Counted from the stretch's first letter, positions 1 to 9,607 are shown. The stretch is 64,000 nucleotides of DNA from CAYPIE01 sp964410665 (GCA_964410665.1 CAYPIE010000002.1:62001-126000), one strand, 5' to 3'. The notes: a model not told the origin generated them from the sequence alone. Translations and numbers: made by a program.

Positions 1-47
1 CTGTTCGTTCTTCGACGATCCCCGGTCACGGGAGCCTTCCAAGCGTT

Positions 48-3000
48 ATGGACAACCCAACCTCCATCATTGTGCGTGGGGCTCGTGAGCACAACCTGCA
101 AAATGTCAGTCTGGAACTGCCACGCGATTCCTTGATTGTTTTTACAGGTGTTAGTGGCTCCGGAAAATCCTCACTCGCCTTCGATACATTGTACGCAGAG
201 GGCCAACGTCGTTACGTCGAATCGTTATCCAGCTACGCGCGACAATTTCTAGGACAATTGCCCAAACCAGATGTCGACTATATTGGTGGACTTTCCCCAG
301 CTATTAGCATCCAACAAAAAACTGCTGTTCGCAATCCCCGTTCGACCGTCGGTACAATCACCGAGATCTCAGACTATTTGCGCGTCCTGTTCGCCCGAAT
401 CGGCCAAGGCCATTGTCCACAGTGTGCTCGGCCAATTACAGCTCAATCCCGCGAGCAGATCATTGGGCGGATCCTTAGCTTCCCGGAAGGATCGTCCTTG
501 CTGATCCTCGCCCCCTTAGTGGTTGGGCAAAAAGGAGAATTTAAGGATCTTTTCGCCGACTTAGTCAAACGAGGTTACATTCGTGCGCGGGTTGATGGAG
601 AAGTGGTACGCCTGACTGACAATCTGCAACTGGATCGACGGATCAAACATAACATTGAGGTGGTCGTTGATCGTTTAAAACTCGATGGCAAAGTTCGCCC
701 GCGCCTGGCCGAGGCCGTCGAGCAGGCATTGCATTTGGCCAACGGCAACTTGATTATCAGCATCGAACATCCGCGTTCTTCGACTGGTGTCAATGGTCTA
801 TCTTCTGATCCCCAGGCGGCCGGCGCATTTGTCGACATCCCATTGTCTGCGCACTATGCCTGTGTCCACTGCCAAAAAAGTTTTGCACCCCCGACGCCGC
901 AATTATTTAGCTTCAACAGTCCTCAGGGAATGTGTCTGGACTGTGACGGACTGGGGAGTCAATACACGTTCGATGCCAACCTCTTGATTCCCGATCCGAG
1001 CCTCAGCTTTGAGAAAGGTGCGCTTGAGCTGGTGGGTCCGTTTCGCGGCATGGGTCGATGGCGGAAGCATATTTATCAAGGTGTGGCCGAGAGCTTAGGG
1101 ATTGACCTCAAAAAGCCCTGGCAGGACTTACCAGCCGAGCATCAGGCTTGGCTCTTACATGGCGCCGGCGATCGCTCGATCACTTATACCTGGAAACAGC
1201 GTGGCGGGGGCGTTTGGAAGCATGGGGGCAAGTGGGAGGGCATTATTCCACAGCTGCTCACGAGCTTCAAAAAAACCAACGCCGGCCCGCGCCGCGCCCA
1301 GCTCGAAAAGTATATGCGCGTGGTCCGCTGTTCGAGCTGTGGGGGTCACCGGCTTAATCCTCAAGCTCGGGCCGTTCGTGTGGGTGATCGGTCACTGATT
1401 GAACTTGGCAATACACCGATTGGTGAGCTGGTTCCTTGGTTCAGCGAACTGGCAGAGCAGCTCGATCCAGTCCAGCGAACCATTGCCAGCGAGGTCCTCA
1501 AAGAGATTAAGGACCGACTCGGCTTTCTCCTCAATGTGGGGTTACACTATCTAAGCCTGGATCGATCAGCCCCAACCCTGTCGGGCGGTGAGGCCCAACG
1601 CATCCGACTGGCCGGACAGATCGGAAGTGGGCTGGTTGGCGTCCTGTATATCTTGGATGAACCAAGCATTGGCCTCCACCCACGTGACAATGACCGACTG
1701 TTGCGTAGCTTGGAACAGCTTCGTGACATGGGCAATACGGTGCTGGTCGTCGAGCACGATGAAGACACGATGCGTGCGGCCAATTTCTTGGTCGATTTCG
1801 GACCAGGGCCTGGAGTGCGCGGCGGCAACATTGTCGCTGCCGGCAGTCCACGCGACGTCATCAAAAACCCTAAATCGTTAACCGGTCAATATCTTAGCGG
1901 CAAACAAACTATCCCCACTCCAAGTCAACGACGCGAGCCGAGCCTCAGACGATTACGTATCGAAGGGGCTCGTCACAACAATCTTAAAAACATTGATGTT
2001 GAGATCCCCCTTGGCCTTTTTGTGACCATCACTGGTGTCAGTGGCTCAGGGAAATCATCCTTGATTAATGACATTCTCCTCGAGGGCACCCGTGTTTTGC
2101 TACAGCGCAATGGCAAACCACTCGATGATGACCAAGAGGTACCCGAAGTCTGGCATACCCTGGGCGAACATGATCGCATCCTTGGCGTGGAGCACTTGGA
2201 TAAAGTCATCGCCATTGATCAAGCACCCATCGGCCGCACTCCTCGCTCCAACCCTGCAACCTATATCAAGGTCTTCGATGAGATCCGCTCGTTGTTTGCC
2301 CAGATGCCTGACGCCAAGGTCCGTGGCTACACCCCCGGGCGGTTTAGTTTCAATCGACCAGGTGGGAGGTGTGAGGCGTGTGAGGGAAATGGCGCCACCA
2401 AGCTAGAAATGGACTTCCTTGCAGATGTCTGGCTGAGCTGTCCGGTGTGCGAGGGAAAACGCTTTAATCACGAGACTCTGCAGGTGCGTTACCGGGGCAA
2501 GAGCATTCACGATGTACTGGAATTGAGTGTCGGCAGCGCCTTGGAACTGTTCGAGCATGCCCCCAAAATCCGCGGGATGCTCCAGACTCTCTATGACGTA
2601 GGACTCGAGTATATCACCCTTGGCCAGGCTTCCCCTACCCTGTCCGGAGGGGAAGCGCAGCGGATCAAGCTTGCTCGCGAGTTATGCAAGCGAGGTACCG
2701 GACGTACCCTCTACATCCTCGATGAACCCACCACTGGCTTGCATTTTGAAGATATTCGAAAGCTATTACAAGTGCTGCATGGTTTTGCCGATAGCGGCAA
2801 TACCGTGGTGGTCATCGAACATAATTTGGATGTGATCAAAACCGCCGACTGGATTATCGATGTGGGTCCCGAAGGAGGCATCGGGGGTGGTGAAATCGTC
2901 TTCGCCGGCACCCCGGAGGAACTTGTTGACTGTCCTCACTCGCATACCGGCAAAGCCCTTCAACCGGTCGTCTCAGGGGTCTTGCGTCGATTGCCCGGGA

Positions 3001-6000
3001 CCAATAGCCCCCGTTCACGACGCAAAGGCAAGGCTCCTGAAAAGATTAAGGAGTTGGCGGTCGTCGATGCTCATCAACATAACCTCAAGCATGTGAACGT
3101 CCGGATTCCGCGCGAGAAGATGACCGTCTGTTGTGGACCGAGTGGTTCGGGGAAGTCCTCGTTGGCCATCGATACGATCTATGCAGAAGGTCAACGACGC
3201 TATGTCGAGTCCCTATCAAGTTATGCCCGACAATTCCTTGGCCAGTTTCAAAAGCCGCGGGTGGAAAGTGTACAGGGATTGTCACCGGCGATCAGTATTG
3301 ATCAAAAAACCACCAGCAAATCGCCACGTTCGACGGTGGGTACCATTACCGAGATCTATGACTACCTCCGCGTTCTTTACGCGCGCCTGGGGCAACGGTA
3401 TTGCCCCAATTGTCATCTCCCGATTGGTACCCAGAGTCGCGATCAGATTGTGGAACGGATTCTCGGACTCCCCGAAGGAAGCAAACTCTACTTGCTCGCC
3501 CCCATCGCACGCCGTGGCCAGGAACGCTACGACAGCTTGTGGGAAGACATACGTCGCCTCGGGTTTGTACGGATCCGAGTCGATGGTCAGTCCTTCAGTC
3601 TCGATGAACCACCCGCCATTGACCATCGTCGCAAGCATGCCGTCGAGGTGGTCATTGACCGCAATATCGTAAAACCAAGCAGCCGAAGCCGGATCGCCGA
3701 CAGTGTTGAAACTGCACTCGAACTCGGTCGCGGAGTCATGCACATCGTCGTTGTGGACGCTGACCGGCCCGAGTCCCAGTGGCGCGTCGAACGATTTAGC
3801 CAGCATCTGGCCTGTCCACAATGCGGTGATAGCTATGAACAACTCAACCCACACCATTATTCCTTCAACAGCCCCCTCGGTTGGTGTCCAACCTGTGAAG
3901 GGCTTGGATTCCAACGAGGAGCCAATACAAGCGTCTTGATTCGCGACCCCAACAGAACGCTACGAATGGGAGCCATTGCGTTATGGCCAACCCTTGCCGA
4001 TGATGAACCATTCACTCCCTTTGCGCAGGCAATTCTTCAGCACCTCGGCGGCGATCTGGATACCTGCTATGCCGAACTGACGGAGGAACAACAACAAGGG
4101 ATCCTGTACGGGACCGGGGAGACCTTCATTCCCGTTCAATTAGGCCCAAGCCAGCCAGTTCACCAATTCCAATATAAAGGCTTACTCCCGGGACTCGATG
4201 AGGCGACTCGTGTCAGTTTCCACTTCCGTCAGAAGCTGGCCCAGCTGGTTGATCAAGTCCCTTGCGCAACCTGTATGGGGAGCCGCCTGCGTCGTGACGC
4301 CGCGGCCACTCGCTATGCGGGCCTCAGCATGGGTCAGCTCACCGGACTGCCACTTGGCGATGCGCTCAACCGTTTGAGAAACTGCAAGCTGCACCGCGAA
4401 GAACAACAAGTTGCTGGTGAGCTGCTCCGCGAAATCCTCACCCGGCTGGAGTTTCTGGTGGATGTGGGGCTCAACTACCTTTCCCTGGCTCGGCCCGGTC
4501 CCACGCTGTCCGGTGGAGAAGCCCAGCGAATTCGCTTGGCCAGCCAGATCGGTAGCGGCCTGACCGGCGTCCTGTATGTGCTCGATGAGCCGACAATCGG
4601 GCTTCATCCACGCGACAACGCGCGTTTGCTCGGTGCCCTTGAGCGACTAAGAGATCTGGGCAACACCCTACTGCTGGTCGAACATGATCGCGAAGTGATT
4701 GCTGCGGCCGACCATCTGTTGGATTTTGGACCGGGAGCGGGCGATCTGGGGGGCGAAATCACCGCGGAGGGACCGGTTAAGAAGCTCTTGCGTTCGACCC
4801 GCTCGCTGACTGGCCAGTACCTGGTGGGCAAACAGACGATCCCGATCCCGACCAATCGACGCATTCCTGGACCTTCCTTGAACCTGCCCTCACAGCCAAG
4901 GAAAAACGGAAAATCTGCGAGATCGACCAAGTTGAGTCAGCCTCCGTCATTGGAACCCGCGGTTGCGGAAATGCTCGGGTCTCTGCCGGAACAACACCGC
5001 AATGGCAAACCAATCCAATGGCTGCGCGTGCTGGGTGCTCGACAGCACAATCTTCGCAATTTGGATGTCGACTTTCCTCTGTCAACCTTGATCGCTGTCA
5101 CTGGTGTCAGTGGATCGGGCAAGAGTACCTTAGTGCACGAAATCCTTTTTAGTACTCTGGCACGGCGGTTGCACCGGGCTCAGACCCCCGCCGGAGCAGT
5201 GGATGACATCGTCGGATTAGAACAAATCGACAAAGTGATTAATGTTGATCAAGATCCGATTGGCTTTTCCCCAAGCTCCAACCCGGCGACCTATACCGGG
5301 GTGTTTGACCTGATCCGTCAACTCTACAGTCAGCTCCCAGTCGCAAAGGTGCGGGGGTATGCCCCGAAACGGTTCAGCTTCAATCAACCTGGAGGCCGCT
5401 GTGAGGCCTGTGAAGGGAACGGCCAGAAGAAAATCGAGATGCACTTTCTGCCCGATGTGTGGATCGACTGTGATGTTTGTCAAGGAAAACGCTATTCCCC
5501 TGAAACCCTGGAAGTGACATATCATGACAAGTCGATTGCTGATGTGTTGCAACTACGCGTCTCCGAAGCACTGGAGTTATTTCAAAACATCCCGAAGATT
5601 CGTCATATTCTGCAAACTCTGGTCGACGTTGGTCTGGATTACCTTACGCTCGGTCAGGCTGCTCCGACTCTTTCGGGAGGGGAAGCGCAACGCGTGAAAC
5701 TTGCCGCGGAACTGGCCCGGCCAAGTACCGGCAGAACACTGTACCTCCTCGATGAGCCGACCACGGGACTGCACTTTGACGACATTCGCAAACTTCTCGA
5801 CGTTTTGCATCGCCTGGTCGATCTGGGCAACACCGTCCTGGTGGTCGAACACAATTTAGATGTGATCAAGACTGCCGATTGGATTGTTGATCTTGGCCCC
5901 GAGGCTGGCTCGGGGGGTGGCGAGTTAGTAGCCGTAGGCACTCCAGAAGCCATTGTGAACCAAGCGATCTTCCGCAACCAGGTCGAGGCAACGGTGTCGC

Positions 6001-7058
6001 ACACCGGTCGGATTCTGGCAGAGGTCCTGCAAGTTGGCCCCTATGCAAGTCGTCCGATCTTTGACCCTCATGCCGCCCAGATTCACCGTAGCGATGATCT
6101 GGAACTCGATGCGGTGGGTCGAGACGCCAAACTTCCCTGGGAGGATAATGGACCACGCTGGCACACCCAAGATCGGGTCAGCCATGCCGGCAAACCCAGC
6201 CGTTGGGAGGGTGCCATCCTTCCCTGGCTCGAGACACAGATCCATGCCTTGAATGACTTCAACCCGACCAACTGGAACCACCGCAGCGTGGTCGAGATCG
6301 CTGCTCCCAAGAAAGCGGATGGCTGGTTTCTCCATGCAATGACCAACTTGGAGTGGACCGTCCGCCTGGTGTTTCGCGTGGGTCGCAATTCCTTCAAAGC
6401 CAAGGAGTTAATTTCGAGGCTTGACATTCGCCCCTTCGATGAGACAGAGGGTGTAAACGCATATGGCCGGGAATCTCGGATCCAAGTGGTCAATCGCAAA
6501 GGTCCGTGGCAGAATGTGATTATTCTCGCACACCAGGTGCGGGAATTGGATACACCGGCATTCCGCGACTTCCTGCAGGAAGCAACCCAATCATTCCACG
6601 CCAATATCCAGCGGATGAAAACCACTCCCGAGTCGGTGATGCCCTGGAAGGTCAATGGCGAACGATGGCACCTATCGGACAAGGGATTCGCAGTCGGGCG
6701 TCCGATTCGCTGGGAAAGAGATTTGCTCAAACGATTGCTCGAGACAGTTCGCTCGGTGGTTCCGGATGTGGAAATCAGCTGGGATCAACGTGATGCCATC
6801 ACGCTCCGCTTGCCTGGACAATCCCGTGCTTGGGCTCGATGGCGCACCAAGGAAAGTGAGGCTCTCGACTGTCGGTTTCAAGGACCGCCCAGTCAGTTCA
6901 ATCTCAGTCAGCTGGAGGAATTGGGGCCCGAGGTCGAGCTGCTCAACGAGCGGCAGAACGGTCAAGTACTTCACCTGCGGTTTACCCAAGACCGCCAGAT
7001 TACTCCACGTTTGCGTGCCATCCTTCTCGAGCAAGTTGCTGCGGTCGGCTCCGCTTGA
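48..7058 (+). CDS. uvrA: Tandem double UvrA (excinuclease ABC subunit A fusion) with repeated C-terminal domain
   Basis: This is the damage-recognition ATPase of UvrABC nucleotide excision repair, present as two full-length UvrA bodies in one 2336-residue chain; ordinary UvrA is about 940-970 residues and works as a dimer. Four Walker A motifs (GxSGSGKS[ST]) start near residues 34, 663, 1030 and 1686. Four LSGGEAQR signatures start near 511, 865, 1487 and 1875, and the Walker B LDEP and H-loop EH residues are all kept, so none of the four ATPase sites looks dead. Both copies also keep the paired CxxC zinc motifs and the UvrB-binding/insertion region after the first Walker A. Copy 1 is about residues 1-970 and copy 2 about 1015-2010, joined by a basic linker. 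A further 320 residues carry two related segments, each opening PW-x2-NG-x-RWH (residues 2030 and 2199), which I cannot assign. The ATG at 48 is the first start. The fusion presumably makes an intramolecular dimer; that is inference. Confidence 0.95.
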   Translation: MDNPTSIIVRGAREHNLQNVSLELPRDSLIVFTGVSGSGKSSLAFDTLYAEGQRRYVESLSSYARQFLGQLPKPDVDYIGGLSPAISIQQKTAVRNPRSTVGTITEISDYLRVLFARIGQGHCPQCARPITAQSREQIIGRILSFPEGSSLLILAPLVVGQKGEFKDLFADLVKRGYIRARVDGEVVRLTDNLQLDRRIKHNIEVVVDRLKLDGKVRPRLAEAVEQALHLANGNLIISIEHPRSSTGVNGLSSDPQAAGAFVDIPLSAHYACVHCQKSFAPPTPQLFSFNSPQGMCLDCDGLGSQYTFDANLLIPDPSLSFEKGALELVGPFRGMGRWRKHIYQGVAESLGIDLKKPWQDLPAEHQAWLLHGAGDRSITYTWKQRGGGVWKHGGKWEGIIPQLLTSFKKTNAGPRRAQLEKYMRVVRCSSCGGHRLNPQARAVRVGDRSLIELGNTPIGELVPWFSELAEQLDPVQRTIASEVLKEIKDRLGFLLNVGLHYLSLDRSAPTLSGGEAQRIRLAGQIGSGLVGVLYILDEPSIGLHPRDNDRLLRSLEQLRDMGNTVLVVEHDEDTMRAANFLVDFGPGPGVRGGNIVAAGSPRDVIKNPKSLTGQYLSGKQTIPTPSQRREPSLRRLRIEGARHNNLKNIDVEIPLGLFVTITGVSGSGKSSLINDILLEGTRVLLQRNGKPLDDDQEVPEVWHTLGEHDRILGVEHLDKVIAIDQAPIGRTPRSNPATYIKVFDEIRSLFAQMPDAKVRGYTPGRFSFNRPGGRCEACEGNGATKLEMDFLADVWLSCPVCEGKRFNHETLQVRYRGKSIHDVLELSVGSALELFEHAPKIRGMLQTLYDVGLEYITLGQASPTLSGGEAQRIKLARELCKRGTGRTLYILDEPTTGLHFEDIRKLLQVLHGFADSGNTVVVIEHNLDVIKTADWIIDVGPEGGIGGGEIVFAGTPEELVDCPHSHTGKALQPVVSGVLRRLPGTNSPRSRRKGKAPEKIKELAVVDAHQHNLKHVNVRIPREKMTVCCGPSGSGKSSLAIDTIYAEGQRRYVESLSSYARQFLGQFQKPRVESVQGLSPAISIDQKTTSKSPRSTVGTITEIYDYLRVLYARLGQRYCPNCHLPIGTQSRDQIVERILGLPEGSKLYLLAPIARRGQERYDSLWEDIRRLGFVRIRVDGQSFSLDEPPAIDHRRKHAVEVVIDRNIVKPSSRSRIADSVETALELGRGVMHIVVVDADRPESQWRVERFSQHLACPQCGDSYEQLNPHHYSFNSPLGWCPTCEGLGFQRGANTSVLIRDPNRTLRMGAIALWPTLADDEPFTPFAQAILQHLGGDLDTCYAELTEEQQQGILYGTGETFIPVQLGPSQPVHQFQYKGLLPGLDEATRVSFHFRQKLAQLVDQVPCATCMGSRLRRDAAATRYAGLSMGQLTGLPLGDALNRLRNCKLHREEQQVAGELLREILTRLEFLVDVGLNYLSLARPGPTLSGGEAQRIRLASQIGSGLTGVLYVLDEPTIGLHPRDNARLLGALERLRDLGNTLLLVEHDREVIAAADHLLDFGPGAGDLGGEITAEGPVKKLLRSTRSLTGQYLVGKQTIPIPTNRRIPGPSLNLPSQPRKNGKSARSTKLSQPPSLEPAVAEMLGSLPEQHRNGKPIQWLRVLGARQHNLRNLDVDFPLSTLIAVTGVSGSGKSTLVHEILFSTLARRLHRAQTPAGAVDDIVGLEQIDKVINVDQDPIGFSPSSNPATYTGVFDLIRQLYSQLPVAKVRGYAPKRFSFNQPGGRCEACEGNGQKKIEMHFLPDVWIDCDVCQGKRYSPETLEVTYHDKSIADVLQLRVSEALELFQNIPKIRHILQTLVDVGLDYLTLGQAAPTLSGGEAQRVKLAAELARPSTGRTLYLLDEPTTGLHFDDIRKLLDVLHRLVDLGNTVLVVEHNLDVIKTADWIVDLGPEAGSGGGELVAVGTPEAIVNQAIFRNQVEATVSHTGRILAEVLQVGPYASRPIFDPHAAQIHRSDDLELDAVGRDAKLPWEDNGPRWHTQDRVSHAGKPSRWEGAILPWLETQIHALNDFNPTNWNHRSVVEIAAPKKADGWFLHAMTNLEWTVRLVFRVGRNSFKAKELISRLDIRPFDETEGVNAYGRESRIQVVNRKGPWQNVIILAHQVRELDTPAFRDFLQEATQSFHANIQRMKTTPESVMPWKVNGERWHLSDKGFAVGRPIRWERDLLKRLLETVRSVVPDVEISWDQRDAITLRLPGQSRAWARWRTKESEALDCRFQGPPSQFNLSQLEELGPEVELLNERQNGQVLHLRFTQDRQITPRLRAILLEQVAAVGSA

Positions 7059-7121
7059 CCGATGGGTTCCGGTCGAACTAAACTTCGACTCAGGCTCTAT
7101 TCAGGGAGGAAGTGGAAGTCT

Positions 7122-8078
7122 ATGTCCAGTGCACTGGCCACATGGCCTTCGCCCAGCGATACAATGGTGACTTTGGAGTCGGTGAATTGTCCGCTTTGCG
7201 ACGGCGAGCAGCATACGCCCCTCATGACCGCCAGTGATCTGGATCCTGCGGGCCAGGGCCAACAATTTACACTAGTACGTTGTCAAGATTGTAAACTGGT
7301 ATTCACAAATCCTCGGCCCACTCCTGCTTCGATCGCACAGTTTTACACTCCCGCTTACCAACCCCACCGGCGACCGCGGAAGATGCGACGTTCACTGCGT
7401 CGTTGGTACAAGTTAATGGGCATGGATCGCGCACGCTGCCGGGAACGCCGCAGTCTTCCTGTACAGGGACTCGGGCGACTGCTGGATTTTGGCTGTGGTG
7501 GCGGCAGCTTCTTGCTACGCATGGCAGAACAAGGCTGGCAGGTGACCGGAGTTGATGCCGCGAGCACGGCCGTCGAGTCGATCCAACAGGAATTAGGCCT
7601 GCCCGCCCTGGTCGGTTCACTCCCCCACCCTGCTCTTCTGCCCAACTCGTTCGATGTGGTGACCATGTGGCATTCCCTAGAACATTGCCATGATCCCTTA
7701 GGAGTCCTCCGGGCAGCGCATGAAGTTCTAACACCTCAAGGACGACTTCTGGTGTCTGTACCCAACATTGACAGTTGGCCATATCAGTGGTTTGGCCCGG
7801 CCTGGTTTGGCCTCGATGTACCGCGGCATCTGATTCACTTTGGTCCAACCACCCTGCAATCGATGCTGGAGAAGGCCGGCTTTGAGGTCGAGGAACTCCG
7901 TTTTGTGCGTCATGCGGACTGGCTCCACTCCTCAGCCAAACAAGCCCGCCGGTTGCAAACGGGTAAGTCACTCCTACAGCTTCTTCGCTTCAAACCTTTG
8001 GCCCGATTGGTGTCGCACGTCTGCTACCAAGCCGATCAGGCAGATTGTCTGTTTGCCGTCGCCCGATCTGACGCCTAA
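7122..8078 (+). CDS. Zinc-ribbon class I SAM-dependent methyltransferase
   Basis: A 318-residue protein with an N-terminal metal-binding ribbon (C23-x2-C26 and C54-x2-C57) followed by a class I methyltransferase fold. Motif I is LLDFGCGGGSF near residue 120, and the post-motif segment ends SLEH. The C-terminal part with VPNIDSW and the PRHL-x-HF motif matches the methyltransferase type often found among sugar and cell-envelope biosynthesis genes; the substrate cannot be named here. I chose the ATG at 7122 because AGGGAGGA lies 8-15 bases upstream. An in-frame ATG at 7062, four bases after uvrA, would add 20 residues and has no such site. It probably shares the uvrA transcript (63-base gap). 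The last four codons are inside the left arm of a long hairpin. Confidence 0.85.
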   Translation: MSSALATWPSPSDTMVTLESVNCPLCDGEQHTPLMTASDLDPAGQGQQFTLVRCQDCKLVFTNPRPTPASIAQFYTPAYQPHRRPRKMRRSLRRWYKLMGMDRARCRERRSLPVQGLGRLLDFGCGGGSFLLRMAEQGWQVTGVDAASTAVESIQQELGLPALVGSLPHPALLPNSFDVVTMWHSLEHCHDPLGVLRAAHEVLTPQGRLLVSVPNIDSWPYQWFGPAWFGLDVPRHLIHFGPTTLQSMLEKAGFEVEELRFVRHADWLHSSAKQARRLQTGKSLLQLLRFKPLARLVSHVCYQADQADCLFAVARSDA

Positions 8079-8129
8079 ACTGCTCGGACCGAGTACAAGT
8101 GAACTCGGTCTGAGCAGTTTAGGCGTCAG
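8068..8129. terminator. Long hairpin between convergent genes
   Basis: Two 27-base arms (8068-8094 and 8103-8129) are reverse complements at 26 of 27 positions and flank an 8-base loop. The left arm includes the last codons and stop of the methyltransferase gene; the right arm ends 15 bases before the stop of the convergent minus-strand gene. There is no T-run on either side, so this is not a textbook intrinsic terminator, but its position suggests bidirectional termination or 3'-end protection for both mRNAs. Confidence 0.7.
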
Positions 8130-8144
8130 GTGTAGACGAGCAGA

Positions 8145-9212
8145 TCACTTGGTGCAGTTGGGCACCACCGTCGACACCGGTTGCGTTGGCTTGGTCAGCA
8201 AACGGTCCAGCGCTTTGGTTAACGTCTGCACTTCTGGAGACAGTTCTTCTCCTGCGGTAATATACTCAGCGGCCCCGTCACTGATGCCTAAGCGCTCCGC
8301 ACTGCGCAGCGCTACCACCGCAGCCAGCTGAGCTCGGCCCCGATCCAGCCCGGACTCGATCAGCATCGACAAGGTCAGCCAGTAGGTGTCTTTCGACTCG
8401 GTTTCTTCGAGTAGCTCGATCGCTTGTTCAAAGCCCGGCGAGACGTTCGGATGCACCGGATGGGCGCTCACACATGGGGCTGACATTGTGGAGATGGGCC
8501 CGTGGGGCACGGTGACAAAATGGACCATAGGTCCAGGGATCGGAGACGGGAACACGGAGGTCAATGGTGGGGCTGGAACTGGGGGATGAATAAAGCCTGG
8601 GTGGGGGTGAATGGCGACCGGAGGAAACACCCGAGTCACCTGGAATGGCTGCCCGCCACGAATTTGCTTGATGGTGAACTTCGCCATGGCTCGCTTGGAA
8701 GAACACCCTCCCTTGCAGCAGTCCTTGGCGACAATCACATTCGCACGCTTCTCGGCTGCGCATTCGCCCTTTTCGCAAGGGCACACGGTTTCGCCACTGC
8801 CACGAGCAGTGTCGTTGCAGCAGTTTGAAGTCTGGACTTGGACCGACTCTTTGCAACACTGGGGCGGGTCGTTACAGATCTCCTTCGAAGGACATACCTT
8901 GACGGCTGGGCAATCCTTGGCCACGGACTTGTCACTGCATTCAGAAACGGCCTTGGTGCACTTGCCATCGCGGTTCGAGAACCGAATTTCAAATCGAAAC
9001 TGATTATCGTTCGAGCGAGGTGTGCAGCGGGTATCCTCGAAGAATGGATTGGGGCAAACCTCTTGGCAATTTTTTGAACAATCCTTCGCCTGACAGGTGT
9101 TCACCGGGCAGGGAGTGTTTTGGCACTTTTCAGCTGGACAGCTTGCATGACTCTTGGATGTCTCAACGTCTGCCGCCCCGGCACACAACACAAACAATAG
9201 CAACCCTAGCAT
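8145..9212 (-). CDS. Cysteine-rich secreted protein of unknown function
   Basis: I do not recognise a family. The chain begins with a short hydrophobic signal peptide (MLGLLLFVLCAGAAD) and then has about 24 cysteines in the next 170 residues, many as Cx4-5C or CC pairs, which suggests a disulfide-knitted or metal-binding exported domain. A proline/histidine-rich stretch follows, and then an alpha-helical C-terminal domain of about 110 residues that resembles no motif I know. The start at 9212 is preferred: AGGAG (CTCCT on the plus strand at 9220-9224) lies 7 bases upstream and the signal peptide then begins at residue 1. An in-frame ATG at 9317 would add 35 basic residues before the hydrophobic segment. 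The gene is convergent with the methyltransferase and divergent from the giant exported protein. Confidence 0.75.
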   Translation of the reverse strand: MLGLLLFVLCAGAADVETSKSHASCPAEKCQNTPCPVNTCQAKDCSKNCQEVCPNPFFEDTRCTPRSNDNQFRFEIRFSNRDGKCTKAVSECSDKSVAKDCPAVKVCPSKEICNDPPQCCKESVQVQTSNCCNDTARGSGETVCPCEKGECAAEKRANVIVAKDCCKGGCSSKRAMAKFTIKQIRGGQPFQVTRVFPPVAIHPHPGFIHPPVPAPPLTSVFPSPIPGPMVHFVTVPHGPISTMSAPCVSAHPVHPNVSPGFEQAIELLEETESKDTYWLTLSMLIESGLDRGRAQLAAVVALRSAERLGISDGAAEYITAGEELSPEVQTLTKALDRLLTKPTQPVSTVVPNCTK

Positions 9213-9521
9213 CCATGCACTCCTGATAGGGAGACGATTCAATCGCAGAACCGAGGAGGCTAATACCCGGCGTCGAGGAGACTGGGAAGGCCAAATATCC
9301 GGAGGAATCAAACGCACATTTCTTCAATCTATTCATGGAAGTTGACCCGGATGCTTCGTCTCCTTCATCGGACGAGCGAATGTCCCATTCGAGGATTGAC
9401 TAGAGTGGGAACGAGCAAGCGAGATGGGAATGGCAATTCATGAAGAGTCCTTGCTGTTTCGATTCGATCATGTCCAATTGCTGCGCTTTCTCTACGGGGG
9501 GATGCGTCGAGCCACGGCAAG

Positions 9522-9537
9522 TCAATATTAATATTGA
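9522..9537. promoter_or_regulatory. 16-bp perfect palindrome, possible operator
   Basis: TCAATATTAATATTGA is a perfect palindrome in the region between the cysteine-rich gene and the giant secreted-protein gene. A 10-base direct repeat AGCCACGGCA (9510-9519 and 9563-9572) lies on either side. A dimeric regulator site is possible; nothing in the sequence names the regulator, and the site is AT-rich enough that chance is not excluded. Confidence 0.3.
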
Positions 9538-9582
9538 TCTGAGAATGTGTTGTTGAATTCTTAGCCACGGCACGTCCCGTTA

Positions 9583-9607
9583 ACGATCGATGATGACGAT
9601 CGATGAT
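9583..9607. repeat. 13-bp tandem repeat running into the assembly gap
   Basis: ACGATCGATGATG is followed directly by ACGATCGATGAT, then the N run. Similar sequence (ATGATGGCGATTAATGATGG) resumes on the other side of the gap. The gap is therefore probably caused by a short tandem array of unknown copy number. Confidence 0.6.

Noticed and set aside
3282..3914. A 210-codon minus-strand open frame inside the double UvrA
   Set aside because: It is antisense to well-conserved UvrA motifs and has no own start signals.
6083..6730. A 215-codon minus-strand open frame over the UvrA C-terminal repeats
   Set aside because: Composition is that of a shadow frame; the plus-strand frame is continuous and carries a repeated motif.
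48..7058. Double UvrA as an assembly duplication artefact
   Set aside because: The two halves differ throughout in sequence and linker, so they are real paralogous halves.
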